Of a DNA stretch of 64,000 bases, positions 54,207 to 63,905 are shown in pieces. A model generated the notes under the pieces. That model saw only the letters and a list, made by a program, of their open reading frames with translations. It was not told the DNA's origin and did no database searches. This DNA is from Hyphococcus luteus (GTDB taxonomy: Bacteria; Pseudomonadota; Alphaproteobacteria; Caulobacterales; Parvularculaceae), in assembly GCF_002943565.1 (NCBI RefSeq), contig NZ_PJCH01000017.1, positions 372,001-436,000 on the forward strand, read 5' to 3'. Positions within the stretch are counted from its first letter, which is position 1, and the number at the start of each line of letters is the position of its first letter. The translations under genes were made by a program, and so were the position numbers.

Positions 54207-57044
54207 TTAATATTTAAACGCCACGCCGAACTTCGCCGACCAGCCATATTGCTCATACTGAGAATTCAGCTTGCCGTAGGCGGGGCTGCGAACGAAAGCG
54301 ACAAACGGCTCGTCATTGACGTTCTTGAATTCCGCAAACAGGCGGAACTGATCGGTCAGGCGGTATTTCGCCGACACGTCGATCTGCAGGTGATCGTCGA
54401 CAATCCGGTCGATATCAACGCCGTTTTCGTCTTCCTGATAGGAAAGTTCGTCGAGATATTCGTCGCGATAGGTCGCCGCGAAACGCAAATCGATCGGGCC
54501 TTTTTCATAGCCGAGAATGCCGGTGGCGACATGCTTGGACTGGCCGGGAATGGTGATCTCGCGCCCGTCAATGAGCGTCGCCTCACTGTCGATATAGGTG
54601 TAGTTGGCGCCGACGATGAAGCCGTCGAGCAAACCGGGGAGGAAGTCCAGCGGCTGCTGATAGTTCAGCTCGACCCCGAACAGCGACGCGTCGGGCACGT
54701 TCACATAGGTTTCGACTTCTTCAAAGAAAATGCCGCTGACCGTGACGTCTTCGTTGATCGTCGACGTGATGAGGTCCGAAATATCCTTGTAGAAGACGCC
54801 GGCCGACAGGATCGACTTGTTGCCCGGATACCATTCGAGCGACGCGTCGAAATTGTGCGCCTTCTGGCGGTCGAGCAGCGGGTTGCCCGCCTCGCCTTCA
54901 GCGTCGTCGTCTACCAGCGTGCGCGGCGCAGCCGCTTCGAGATTCGGGCGAACGATCGTTTTGTAATAACCGAGACGGAAGACGACTTCGTCGGTCACGT
55001 CGTAACGGACATTGATGCTCGGCAGCCAGTCCGTATAGGACCGGCTGACGTCCACGGCCTGTCTGTAGACTTCATCGCCGTCGTCTTCGGCGATGAGTTC
55101 GGCGGCGGCGGGAACCGCGGCGCCCGGCTCATACGCGTTAAAGCCGGATGCGTCGTATTCGGTATGCTCCATGCGCACGCCGGCGACGACGCTGGCGCCG
55201 CCGAACTGGCGCTGCCCCATGACATAGCCGGCATAGACGTCCTCGTTGGCGAGATAATTGGCGCCCGTGGATTCGAGCGCCGTATCGACGGCGTCAAGCT
55301 CGAAGCTATCCATGTTGGAGAAGAAAAAGTCGCGGAACGCGGCCGGATCGGCGACCGGATTGATGCGGTCGAGTTCGTAATCGACCTCTGTCGCGAAATC
55401 GGTCAGAACAAGATCGTCGGCTTCATAAATGGCGAGGTCGAGATCGTAGGATTTTTCGCGCAGGCGGAATTTGGCGCCGGTTTTGACATAGCCGGGCGCG
55501 CCGAACATATCGACATCGACGCGAAGATTGGTTTGGAAAGCGTATTCCTTGTCTTTGGCGATGCCATTGGTGTGCTCTACCCCGTCGAATTCGTAATTGT
55601 CCGGGTCGTAATAGGCCGCCTCCGCTGCCGCATCGGGGAAAACCAGCGTCGGCAGGATCGTGTCTGAAACATCGACGCCGAATAGGCCTCCTTCGAACTC
55701 TGCGCGGAAGTCGGCGTCAATACGGTCAGGCTCGCTCTCTTCCGCGTAGGAATAGGCGGCCGAAGCATCGAAGGAGACGGCGTCCTTGGCGAATTCGAAA
55801 CCGCCTATGAAAGAGTAAATCAGCTGATCTTCGTAGCGGTCTTTCACGTCGCGATCGACTTCGTAAGGATCGTCGTCGCCGGCGTCGACCACAGCCACGG
55901 AACCGCTGCTCGTATCGCTGAAGCTGGGGTCGCCGAATTTGTTTTCGACGCGGCTGCGATATTCCTGGTCGGAAAAGTCGGAATAGAGACCGTGCGCATA
56001 AAGCAGGAGATTGTCGTTCGCCTGGAAATCGAGATTGAGCGCCGCGGAAAACCGCTTGCGCGTCACCTGATAATCGCGAAGCTCGAGTTCTTCCGGGTAA
56101 ATGACGGCCTCATCGAGGATCCATTCGCCGTCATTCTCCTTGTTTTCGGAGCCGAATTTTCGCTTTTGATAGGCGAGCGTGCCGGCGACGCCGAGACGGC
56201 CGTCAAGGAAATTGTCGGCGAAAGCGCCGGAATAACGCTGGCCGAACTCATCGACCTGGTTGGTGTAGATGCCGGCGGCTTTCAGCTTGAAGAGCAGGTC
56301 TTTCTGGTCGAGGCCGGACAGGGTCGTGATTTCGACATTGCCGCCAATGGAATCGCCGTCCACATCCGGGGTCAGCGATTTGGTGATGGTGATGCTGGAG
56401 AGGATGTCCGAGTCGATGACGTCGAGCGGCACTTGGCGCTGGTCGGAATCCGGCGACGGCAGGCGCACGCCGTTGACGGTCGTCGTCACGAAGTTCGGAT
56501 TGGCGCCGCGGATCGAGACATAGCGGCCTTCGCCCTGGTCGTTCTGGATGTTGACGCCGACGGCCCGGCGCGCCGCTTCCGCGACGTTTTCGTCGGGCAA
56601 TTGGCCGACCGCGTCGGACGACAGGACGGTGATCACTTTGTCGGAGGACTTTTGCTGGCTGAGCGCGGAATTAAGGGCGCCGCGCTGGCCGATCACGAGG
56701 ACGTTGTCGATGACCGCCACGTCGCCGCCAAGGCTGATATTCTGGCGAACGGTTGCGTCTTCGCTCGGCACCGAGAGGCTGACCGTCGTGCTTTCCGCGC
56801 CGACATAGCTGAAGATCAGCGTGTATTGACCGGCCGGGACATTCGCGAAGCGATATTCGCCGGCGCGGTTTGTCGATGTCGTCGCGCCGGTTTCGGCGAG
56901 GCGTACAGTGGCGCCTTCAAGCGAGACGCTTTCGGTCTGGTCGCTGACGCGGCCTTCGATCACGCCTGCCAGCGCGGGCAGCGGCGCCAAAGCAGCCACA
57001 GCGATGACGGACGCCGCCGAAGCGGAGTGAAGAGAACGGTTCAT
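54207..57044 (-). CDS. TonB-dependent receptor with carboxypeptidase-regulatory-like domain
   Basis: 945 residues from the ATG at 57044, which has GGTGGGG seven bases upstream. Signal peptide of about 26 residues (ending PALA), then an N-terminal CarboxypepD_reg-like domain (about 27-105, with RAGEYRFANVPAGQYTLIFS), plug domain with DVDGDSIGGNVEI, and a 22-strand barrel ending YGWSAKFGVAFKY with terminal aromatic residue. No TonB box could be fixed with certainty. Given the phytase downstream, phytate or inositol phosphate uptake is a sensible guess. Confidence 0.93.
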   Translation of the reverse strand: MNRSLHSASAASVIAVAALAPLPALAGVIEGRVSDQTESVSLEGATVRLAETGATTSTNRAGEYRFANVPAGQYTLIFSYVGAESTTVSLSVPSEDATVRQNISLGGDVAVIDNVLVIGQRGALNSALSQQKSSDKVITVLSSDAVGQLPDENVAEAARRAVGVNIQNDQGEGRYVSIRGANPNFVTTTVNGVRLPSPDSDQRQVPLDVIDSDILSSITITKSLTPDVDGDSIGGNVEITTLSGLDQKDLLFKLKAAGIYTNQVDEFGQRYSGAFADNFLDGRLGVAGTLAYQKRKFGSENKENDGEWILDEAVIYPEELELRDYQVTRKRFSAALNLDFQANDNLLLYAHGLYSDFSDQEYRSRVENKFGDPSFSDTSSGSVAVVDAGDDDPYEVDRDVKDRYEDQLIYSFIGGFEFAKDAVSFDASAAYSYAEESEPDRIDADFRAEFEGGLFGVDVSDTILPTLVFPDAAAEAAYYDPDNYEFDGVEHTNGIAKDKEYAFQTNLRVDVDMFGAPGYVKTGAKFRLREKSYDLDLAIYEADDLVLTDFATEVDYELDRINPVADPAAFRDFFFSNMDSFELDAVDTALESTGANYLANEDVYAGYVMGQRQFGGASVVAGVRMEHTEYDASGFNAYEPGAAVPAAAELIAEDDGDEVYRQAVDVSRSYTDWLPSINVRYDVTDEVVFRLGYYKTIVRPNLEAAAPRTLVDDDAEGEAGNPLLDRQKAHNFDASLEWYPGNKSILSAGVFYKDISDLITSTINEDVTVSGIFFEEVETYVNVPDASLFGVELNYQQPLDFLPGLLDGFIVGANYTYIDSEATLIDGREITIPGQSKHVATGILGYEKGPIDLRFAATYRDEYLDELSYQEDENGVDIDRIVDDHLQIDVSAKYRLTDQFRLFAEFKNVNDEPFVAFVRSPAYGKLNSQYEQYGWSAKFGVAFKY

Positions 57045-57139
57045 GAATAGCCCCACCAAAATACTTACGAGGCCGGGCCATGCCCGTTTTTTGTAACGAG
57101 ACCGTGACGGCTTGGTAACGAAAATGTAAAACTGGCGTT

Positions 57140-57170
57140 CGCCCCCATGTTAGATTTACACATGGGGGCG
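57140..57170. promoter_or_regulatory. Eleven-base inverted repeat between receptor and acs
   Basis: CGCCCCCATGT / ACATGGGGGCG with a nine-base A/T-rich centre, in the 209-base region between the divergent receptor and acs genes. No T-run on either side, so an operator is more likely than a terminator. Confidence 0.4.
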
Positions 57171-57253
57171 GATTAGCTGAGACAAAGCGCACCATTTGCG
57201 CACAAAGCCCGCTTCAACTAATCTCCGCCGCAATTTTTCGGGAGAAGAAACGA

Positions 57254-59197
57254 ATGTCGCACGACGCCATCATCAAAGTGAATGAAGCCATCGCCAAAGA
57301 CGCGCTTGTCGATAAAGACAAGGCCGCCGCCATGCGCGCCGAGGCGGAAAAGGACCCGGAAACGTTCTGGGCCGGCGTCGCAGCGCGCCTCGACTGGTCG
57401 AAGCCGTTCACCAAGGTGAAGGACGTCTCCTTCGATGCGAGCGATCTGCACATTCGCTGGTTCTATGACGGGGAGCTCAACGCCTGCGTCAACTGTCTCG
57501 ACCGTCACCTGCCGGAAAAGGCGAACGACGTCGCGATCATCTGGGAGAGCGACGATCCGGGCGTCGACAAGAAAATCACCTATGCGGAAGCCTTCGAAGA
57601 AACATGCCGCATGGCGAATGTCCTGAAGGCGCGCGGCGTGAAGAAAGGCGACCGCGTCGTCATCTACATGCCGATGATCCCCGAGGCCGCTTACGCCATG
57701 CTCGCCTGCGCGCGCATCGGCGCGGTTCATTCCGTCGTCTTCGGCGGCTTCTCCCCGGACGCGCTGGCGAGCCGCATTGAGGACTGCGGCGCGAGCGCCG
57801 TCATCACCGCCGATGAAGGCGTGCGCGGCGGCAAGACCGTGCCCCTGAAAGCCAATGTGGACAAGGCGCTTGAAAAGGCGCCCGACGTGCGCGCCGTTCT
57901 CGTGGTCGAACGCACCAGGGCGGACATCCCGATGAAGGCGGGGCGCGACCTCTACTGGTACGCCGAAGCCCGCGACGACGTCTCGCCCGAATGCCCCGCC
58001 GAAGCGGTGAACGCCGAGGACACGCTTTTTATTCTGTATACGTCTGGCTCCACCGGAAAACCGAAAGGCGTCCTGCACACCACCGGCGGTTATCTCGCTT
58101 ACGCCGCCTACACCTATGAGATGGTGTTCGATTACAAGCCCGGTGAAATTTACTGGTGCACCGCGGATGTGGGCTGGGTCACGGGCCATTCCTATATCGT
58201 CTATGGACCGCTGGCGAACGGCGCGACGACGCTGATCTTCGAAGGCGTGCCCACCTATCCGGACGCCTCGCGCTTCTGGCGGGTGATCGAAAAGCACAAG
58301 GTGAACATCTTCTACACCGCGCCGACGGCGCTCCGCGCCCTGATGCGCGAAGGCGACGACTGGGTGAAAAAGGCGGACCGGTCTTCCTTGCGTCTTCTAG
58401 GGTCGGTGGGCGAGCCGATCAATCCGGAAGCCTGGATGTGGTATTACGAAGTCGTCGGCGACAGCAAACATCCGATCGTCGACACCTGGTGGCAGACGGA
58501 AACCGGCGGCATTTTGATCTCGCCCCTGCCCGGCGCGACGGATTTGAAACCCGGCTCGGCGACGCAGCCGCTGCCCGGCGTGTTCCCGGCCATCGTCGAC
58601 GCCAACGGCAATTTCCTCGAGGGCGCCTGCGAAGGCAATCTCGTCATAACCGATTCATGGCCCGGCCAGATGCGCACGGTCTATGGCGACCATCAGCGTT
58701 TCATCGACACCTATTTCAAAACCTATCCCGGCATGTATTTCACCGGCGACGGCGTCCGCCGCGACGCCGACGGCTATTACTGGATCACCGGCCGCGTCGA
58801 CGACGTCATCAACGTCTCCGGCCACCGCATGGGCACGGCGGAAGTCGAGGCCGCCATCGACGAGCATCCCCTCGTCGTGGAATCCGCCGTCGTCGGCTTT
58901 CCTCACGACGTCAAGGGCCAGGGCATTTACGCTTATGTGACGCTGCATGCGACGGACGAGCCCTCCGAGGCGCTGGAAAAGGAAATCGTCGAAACCGTGC
59001 GCCAGGAGATCGGGCCGATTGCGAAACCGGACCATATCCATTTCACGCCGGGCCTGCCGAAAACCCGCTCCGGCAAGATCATGCGCCGCATCTTAAGAAA
59101 GATCGCGGAAAACGAGTTCGGCGCCCTTGGCGACACCTCGACGCTGGCCGATCCGGGGGTCGTCGATGCGCTGATCGAAGGCCGCAAAAACCGTTAA
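57254..59197 (+). CDS. acs: Acetyl-CoA synthetase
   Basis: 647 residues, full length for Acs. Adenylate-forming motifs: [69 protein letters not shown], and the regulatory lysine in [13 protein letters not shown] that is acetylated in many species. Activates acetate in the cytoplasm; in this genome it may also recycle acetyl units from aromatic ketone breakdown, though that is inference. GGGAGAAG precedes the ATG. Confidence 0.97.
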   Translation: MSHDAIIKVNEAIAKDALVDKDKAAAMRAEAEKDPETFWAGVAARLDWSKPFTKVKDVSFDASDLHIRWFYDGELNACVNCLDRHLPEKANDVAIIWESDDPGVDKKITYAEAFEETCRMANVLKARGVKKGDRVVIYMPMIPEAAYAMLACARIGAVHSVVFGGFSPDALASRIEDCGASAVITADEGVRGGKTVPLKANVDKALEKAPDVRAVLVVERTRADIPMKAGRDLYWYAEARDDVSPECPAEAVNAEDTLFILYTSGSTGKPKGVLHTTGGYLAYAAYTYEMVFDYKPGEIYWCTADVGWVTGHSYIVYGPLANGATTLIFEGVPTYPDASRFWRVIEKHKVNIFYTAPTALRALMREGDDWVKKADRSSLRLLGSVGEPINPEAWMWYYEVVGDSKHPIVDTWWQTETGGILISPLPGATDLKPGSATQPLPGVFPAIVDANGNFLEGACEGNLVITDSWPGQMRTVYGDHQRFIDTYFKTYPGMYFTGDGVRRDADGYYWITGRVDDVINVSGHRMGTAEVEAAIDEHPLVVESAVVGFPHDVKGQGIYAYVTLHATDEPSEALEKEIVETVRQEIGPIAKPDHIHFTPGLPKTRSGKIMRRILRKIAENEFGALGDTSTLADPGVVDALIEGRKNR

Positions 59198-59222
59198 ACA
59201 AACCTAACGGCGCGCGATGCAA

Positions 59223-59332
59223 TCATCCTTCGCGACGCCCGATTCCCTCATTCCAAGGGTTGGGTCTGTATCGCGTGCGTTACAGACCCGATGTCGCGAA
59301 GAACGAGGAAATCGGGCTCCTCAGGATGAGGA
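59223..59332. repeat. Diverged member of the TCCTCAGGATGA repeat family
   Basis: Starts TCATCCTTCGCGACG and ends GGGCTCCTCAGGATGAGGA; an inner hairpin GGGTCTGTA / TACAGACCC surrounds TCGCGTGCGT. The outer arms match the 99-bp repeats at 23874 and 27733, the inner part does not. It lies between acs and xrtA. Confidence 0.65.
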
Positions 59333-59428
59333 CTTTGTCATAAACTTAGCCTTGCAAGGCGGTTATTCTTAACAAACCGGAAACGCCGTCTCTTTAGTCT
59401 CTGGGCGAAGCTGAGCGCCGGGAGACCG

Positions 59429-60949
59429 ATGGCTATCGCCGCAGACTTTTCGCATGCGCGCCGCAGCGACTGGAGCCTTCCGGTCGCGGCCTACGGCCTG
59501 TTCGCGATTGTAGCCGGCCTGGCGCTGCATCCGGCGGCGCTTTCCATGGCGAAAACCTGGCTTTCCTCCTCGACCTATCATCACGGCGTCGCGGTCGCGC
59601 CGCTGGCGCTATTGATGATCCTGTCGCGCCCGCGCATCGATCCGGCGACCGGTCCGTCTTTTCTCCTCGGCGTCATCGCCGCCGCGCTTGTCTGGCTTGC
59701 CGGTCATGCGGCGGGCGTCGCTCTTGTGGAGCAATTCGCCTTTGTCAGCCTGTTGATCGCCGGCGCTGGCGTCTTTTTCGGCGCCGCCGCTTTCCGGCTG
59801 TGGGCGCTGCCGCTTCTCTTTCTTTATTTCATGGTTCCTTTCGGGGAAATCCTGATCCCGTTTCTGCAACAGGCGACGGCCGGCTCGGTCGTGACCTTGC
59901 TCAATCTCGTCGGCCTTTCATCGACGATAATTGACGGCGTTCTCATCAAAACCCCGGCGGGGCTTTTCCAAATCGCCGAGGCTTGCGCCGGTTTGAATTT
60001 CCTCCTCGCGGCGCTGATGATCGCGTATATCTATGCCTGTCAGGTTTTGCCGTCCTTGCGCGCGCGTCTTGTCTTTCTCTTCATTGCGACGCTGATCGCG
60101 CTCGCCGCAAATTTCCTGCGCGTCTTTGTGGTGATCCTCATCGCGGACCTTTCCGGCATGGCGCTGGCCGTTGGGCCGGACCATTGGGTCATCGGTCTTG
60201 TGTTTTACGGCGCGGTGTTTTTCGTCCTGTTCTGGATCGGCGCGAAGATGAAAAAACCACGGGACGTTTTTCCCGAGCATGCGCCGGTCATGGCGCGCCG
60301 TCCCTGGCGGGGAACGCTCGCCGTCCTCGCCTTCGTTCCGGTGCTCCTCGCCGCCTTTTATGCAAAAGTCGTTGTCGATGTGACGCCGCCCACCGGCGCT
60401 GCCGAAGTCTCGGTTTTCAATGCGCCGGGCTGGCGCATTCTTTCCGGCCCGCAAAACTGGACGCCCGCCATCGACGCCGACCGCATGCGCGTCTACACCT
60501 ATGAAAGGAACGGCGAACGCGTTTATGTGGGCCTCGCCGGCTTCACCCATGACCGGCGCGCGCGCGAAATCGTCAATACGCAAAACAGCGCCGCCGGCGG
60601 CGACTGGCGGCGCATCGCGGGCGAAGAAGACGTCGTTTATCTCTTCGGGGAGTCGCGCGCGGTTCCGCTGGAAATTTTCGCAGGCCCCCAGCGCCGCCGT
60701 CTTTTGACCCTGACGGCCTATTGGCGCGGCGACGAGGTTTACACCGATCCGCTGGCCTTCAAAGCCGCCCAGATGAAAGACAAGCTCAAAGGCGCGAATC
60801 CGCCGGGCGGCGTCATCGTCATCGCCTCGGACTATGCGGGCGAGCCTTCCAAGGCCCTGAACCGCATCCGCGCCTTCACCGGCGATGTGGAGCGCTTCTC
60901 CGCCTGGCGCGCGCGCCACAGCAGCTTTCAAAACGGCGGCGTGCGCTAG
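59429..60949 (+). CDS. xrtA: Exosortase A with fused EpsI domain
   Basis: 506 residues. N-terminal 280 residues are polytopic membrane exosortase with the catalytic triad: Cys about 186 in EACAGLNFLL, Arg about 231 in ANFLRVFVVI, and His about 252 in DHWVIGLVFYG. The C-terminal part (about 310-500, GWRILSGPQNW, NTQNSAAGGDWRRIAGEEDV) is an EpsI/DUF3485 domain, a known fusion. It cleaves PEP-CTERM proteins and sits in exopolysaccharide loci. GGGAG precedes the ATG; a TA-rich region with CTTGCAAGG is upstream. Confidence 0.92.
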   Translation: MAIAADFSHARRSDWSLPVAAYGLFAIVAGLALHPAALSMAKTWLSSSTYHHGVAVAPLALLMILSRPRIDPATGPSFLLGVIAAALVWLAGHAAGVALVEQFAFVSLLIAGAGVFFGAAAFRLWALPLLFLYFMVPFGEILIPFLQQATAGSVVTLLNLVGLSSTIIDGVLIKTPAGLFQIAEACAGLNFLLAALMIAYIYACQVLPSLRARLVFLFIATLIALAANFLRVFVVILIADLSGMALAVGPDHWVIGLVFYGAVFFVLFWIGAKMKKPRDVFPEHAPVMARRPWRGTLAVLAFVPVLLAAFYAKVVVDVTPPTGAAEVSVFNAPGWRILSGPQNWTPAIDADRMRVYTYERNGERVYVGLAGFTHDRRAREIVNTQNSAAGGDWRRIAGEEDVVYLFGESRAVPLEIFAGPQRRRLLTLTAYWRGDEVYTDPLAFKAAQMKDKLKGANPPGGVIVIASDYAGEPSKALNRIRAFTGDVERFSAWRARHSSFQNGGVR

Positions 60950-60954
60950 ACACC

Positions 60955-62832
60955 ATGTGCGGCATTGCGGGCATTTTCGATCTGAACGGCGAACGCGACA
61001 TCGACCGCGATGCATTAAAGCGCATGACGGACGCGCTCACCCATCGCGGGCCCGACGGCGAAGGCTGTTTCGTCGCGCCGGGCGCCGGCTTCGGCCATCG
61101 CCGGCTCGCCATTATTGATCGCGAAGGCGGCGCGCAGCCCTTTCACGCCCAGACCGGCGGCGCCGTCCTCACTTACAATGGCGAGATTTATAATTATCAG
61201 GCGCTCGCCAAAACGCTTGCCGGCGTCTCTTTCAAAACCCGGTCGGACACGGAGCTTCTCGCCGAAGGCCTCGCACTGAAAGGCGCGGATTTTCTTCACG
61301 AGCTGCACGGCATGTTCGCTTTCGGTTTTTACGAGCCCGAAAAGAAGCGCCTGACGCTCGCCCGCGACCGGCTCGGCGAGCGCCCGCTTTATTATGCGGA
61401 AACCCGCGACGGATTTCTCCTTTTCGCCTCGGAAATCGGCGCCCTTCTCGCATCGGGGCTTGTGGACGCAGCGCTCGATCCGCGCGCCGTCGCCGATTAT
61501 TTTTATTACGGTTATGTCCCCGATCCGAAGACCATCTATCGCAGCATCTACAAGCTGGCGCCCGCGCACAAGCTGATCGCCGAGCGCGGCCAGACGCCCC
61601 GCATAGAGCGTTATTGGCGCCCCGTCTTCGCCGACGCCGCGGCGGCCCCTTTCGAAGAAGCCGCGGACATGCTGCGCGCCAAGATCGACGACGCGGTGAA
61701 GTTGCAAATGCTGTCCGATGCGCCGCTCGGGGCGTTTCTGTCCGGCGGCGTCGATTCCGCCAGCATCGTTTCTTCCATGGCCGAAACCGGCGCCCGGCCC
61801 GTCGCCTGCACCATCGGCTTTGACGAAGCAGGCCATGACGAACGCGAAGCCGCGCGCGAAATCGCGGAGAAATTCGGCGCCGTCCATTATGAAGAGCTCG
61901 CCGATTGCGAGACGGCGGCGCTAATCGACAAAGTCGCGGCCGCCATGGGCGAGCCCTTCGCCGACGCTTCGGCATTGCCGTCTTATCTCGTGGCGCAAGC
62001 CGCGCGCCGCCACGTCACCGTCGCGCTCACCGGGGACGGCGGCGATGAAGTCTTCGCCGGCTACAGGCGCTATCCGTTCTTTCTCGCCGAGGAAAAAATG
62101 CGCGACCTTGCGCCCGCGCCCTTGCGCGCCGGCGTTTTCGGACCGCTCGGCGCGGCCTATCCGAAACTCGACTGGGCGCCGCGTTATCTGCGCGCCAAGA
62201 CCACCTTTCAGGCGATGGCGCGTTCGAGCGCTGAAGGCTACGCCGCCGCCGCCGCGATCAACCTGCCCTCGCGCATCGACGTGATTTTCAATCCCGATTT
62301 CAAACGCGCCCTCGCCGGCTATGAACCGGAATCGGTCATGAGCGCCGCCATGGCGGATGCAGGAACCGAAGAGCCGCTCGCCCGCGCGCAATATGCCGAT
62401 CTTATGACCTGGCTGCCGGGACGGATGCTCGTCAAGGCCGACCGCACATCGATGGCGCACGGGCTCGAAACGCGGCCGCCCCTGCTCGATCACAGGCTCG
62501 TGGAATGGGCCGGCGCGCTTCCCGCGGACTACAAGCTCACGGGCATGGACGGAAAACGCATCCTGAAAGCGGCCTTCACGCCGCGGCTTGGGCCCGATTA
62601 CGTCGCCCGCAAGAAACAGGGCTTTGCACCGCCGCTGAAAGACTGGATGCGCCGCAAGCAGGGCAATCCGGCCATGCGGCTCAACGCCTCGCGGGCGTGG
62701 CGCGAAAGCGGCTTGTTCGATGAAAAAGCGGTCGAGGCGATGATCGCATCGCATAAAAGCGGCGGCGCCGACTGCGCCCAGGAAATCTGGAGCATCATCA
62801 TGTTCGACGCGTTTTTGCGCAAGGCGCGCTAA
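60955..62832 (+). CDS. Asparagine synthase-like amidotransferase (XrtA locus type)
   Basis: 625 residues from the ATG at 60955, so that Cys2 of MCGIAGIFDL is the N-terminal nucleophile of the class II glutaminase domain. THRGPDGEG, GHRRLAI and the synthetase P-loop LSGGVDSASIVSSMA follow. In exosortase A loci such proteins are annotated as amidotransferases that modify sugars, in contrast to AsnB. Starts five bases after xrtA, so probably co-transcribed. Its stop overlaps the convergent gene by four bases. Confidence 0.92.
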   Translation: MCGIAGIFDLNGERDIDRDALKRMTDALTHRGPDGEGCFVAPGAGFGHRRLAIIDREGGAQPFHAQTGGAVLTYNGEIYNYQALAKTLAGVSFKTRSDTELLAEGLALKGADFLHELHGMFAFGFYEPEKKRLTLARDRLGERPLYYAETRDGFLLFASEIGALLASGLVDAALDPRAVADYFYYGYVPDPKTIYRSIYKLAPAHKLIAERGQTPRIERYWRPVFADAAAAPFEEAADMLRAKIDDAVKLQMLSDAPLGAFLSGGVDSASIVSSMAETGARPVACTIGFDEAGHDEREAAREIAEKFGAVHYEELADCETAALIDKVAAAMGEPFADASALPSYLVAQAARRHVTVALTGDGGDEVFAGYRRYPFFLAEEKMRDLAPAPLRAGVFGPLGAAYPKLDWAPRYLRAKTTFQAMARSSAEGYAAAAAINLPSRIDVIFNPDFKRALAGYEPESVMSAAMADAGTEEPLARAQYADLMTWLPGRMLVKADRTSMAHGLETRPPLLDHRLVEWAGALPADYKLTGMDGKRILKAAFTPRLGPDYVARKKQGFAPPLKDWMRRKQGNPAMRLNASRAWRESGLFDEKAVEAMIASHKSGGADCAQEIWSIIMFDAFLRKAR

Positions 62833-63905
62833 CCTTTGACGCGCGCGCGCAGCCGGTTGCGCCAGGTCGGGCGCTCGACCACGAAAGAGGTCAGGATGGT
62901 TTCCGGATCGCCGAGCCGCGCCTTGTATTCCTCTTCGCCGGCGAGGAGGTCGTAAGCCTCGAAGCCCTTGTCCTGATAAAACTGCGCCGCGAGCGCATGG
63001 GCGACAAAGCCGGGCGAAACGCGGTTGTCGTCTTCTATGTTAAAGCCGCTTTGATAATTCATGACGCGCTTGCCGTGCACGAAATTATAGAGAACGGCGA
63101 AAGTCTCACCCCCTGCGCTCACTTCAAAAAGATGCAGGTTTTCCGGCGCATGAGCCCGGAGCCGCTCGTGAAAACTTTTCAGATGCGGATTGGCGAAAAC
63201 GCCTTCCCGCCCCCTTGCCCGCCAGCGCTGCTGGTGCAGCTCTTTCAGCTTTTCAAAGGCGGCCTTCTTTTCCTCCGCCGTTTGCGCAAGCCGTGTCTTG
63301 ATCCCGCCGCGCTCTTCATAAAGCGCGATGGACCGGCGGATTTTCGTCTGCAGGGATTTGCTGAGCCCGGCGATGAAATCCGTGCTCCCGAGCTCGCAGA
63401 CGTAAACCGGCTGTTCGCGCAGGACGCGGGCGGAAAAGCCGCGCCCCGCCGCCGCCGACAGGACCGTCGATGTCATGCGCATGCGCGCATTGCGGAAAAC
63501 AAACCCGTCGGCATCGGTAAAATAATTCATGATCGCGCCCGCGGCTTTGGTCCTGAGACCGCCGGAGGGACGCGGCGCGAGGAAGTCGAGATATTCCGGG
63601 TAGATCGCATCGCGGGCCGGGTCGCCGAATTCCTGGAACCAGACTTCACGAAGCCCCAGTCCCATGGTCTTGCGCTTCGGCGCAGCGAAAGCGCCCATCA
63701 GCTTTGGGGCGCCGTTTTCGGAGACTTCGACCCGGTAAAGCTCCGCGCCCTCCGGCGCGCCGGCAAGCCAGGCGGTCATCCATTCCGGCGACTGGAAAAA
63801 ACCGGCGTCGGGGCAACTCGCATAAAGCTGCGTCCATTCGGCGAGGAAAGCGTCGTGGTCCTCAAGCGGCGCGACCACGGCTTTTACATCAGGGGCTTCA
63901 TCCAT
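62829..63905 (-). CDS. FemAB/BcsL-like GNAT-fold protein of the exopolysaccharide locus
   Basis: 358 residues from the ATG at 63905, with AAGG five bases upstream. GNAT-like/FemAB pattern: FFQSPEWMTAWL, LREVWFQEFGDPA, KSLQTKIRRSIALYEERGG, FANPHLKSFHERL, VLYNFVHGKRVMNYQSGFN and FEAYDLLAGEEEYK. Such proteins accompany XrtA loci and may N-acylate sugars. It starts inside the stop of a glycosyltransferase gene, eight bases of overlap. Confidence 0.82.
   Translation of the reverse strand: MDEAPDVKAVVAPLEDHDAFLAEWTQLYASCPDAGFFQSPEWMTAWLAGAPEGAELYRVEVSENGAPKLMGAFAAPKRKTMGLGLREVWFQEFGDPARDAIYPEYLDFLAPRPSGGLRTKAAGAIMNYFTDADGFVFRNARMRMTSTVLSAAAGRGFSARVLREQPVYVCELGSTDFIAGLSKSLQTKIRRSIALYEERGGIKTRLAQTAEEKKAAFEKLKELHQQRWRARGREGVFANPHLKSFHERLRAHAPENLHLFEVSAGGETFAVLYNFVHGKRVMNYQSGFNIEDDNRVSPGFVAHALAAQFYQDKGFEAYDLLAGEEEYKARLGDPETILTSFVVERPTWRNRLRARVKG

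Noticed and set aside
59193-59210. CtrA box after acs
   Set aside because: TTAA-N7-TAAC lacks one base of the consensus and lies directly behind a stop codon, next to a repeat.
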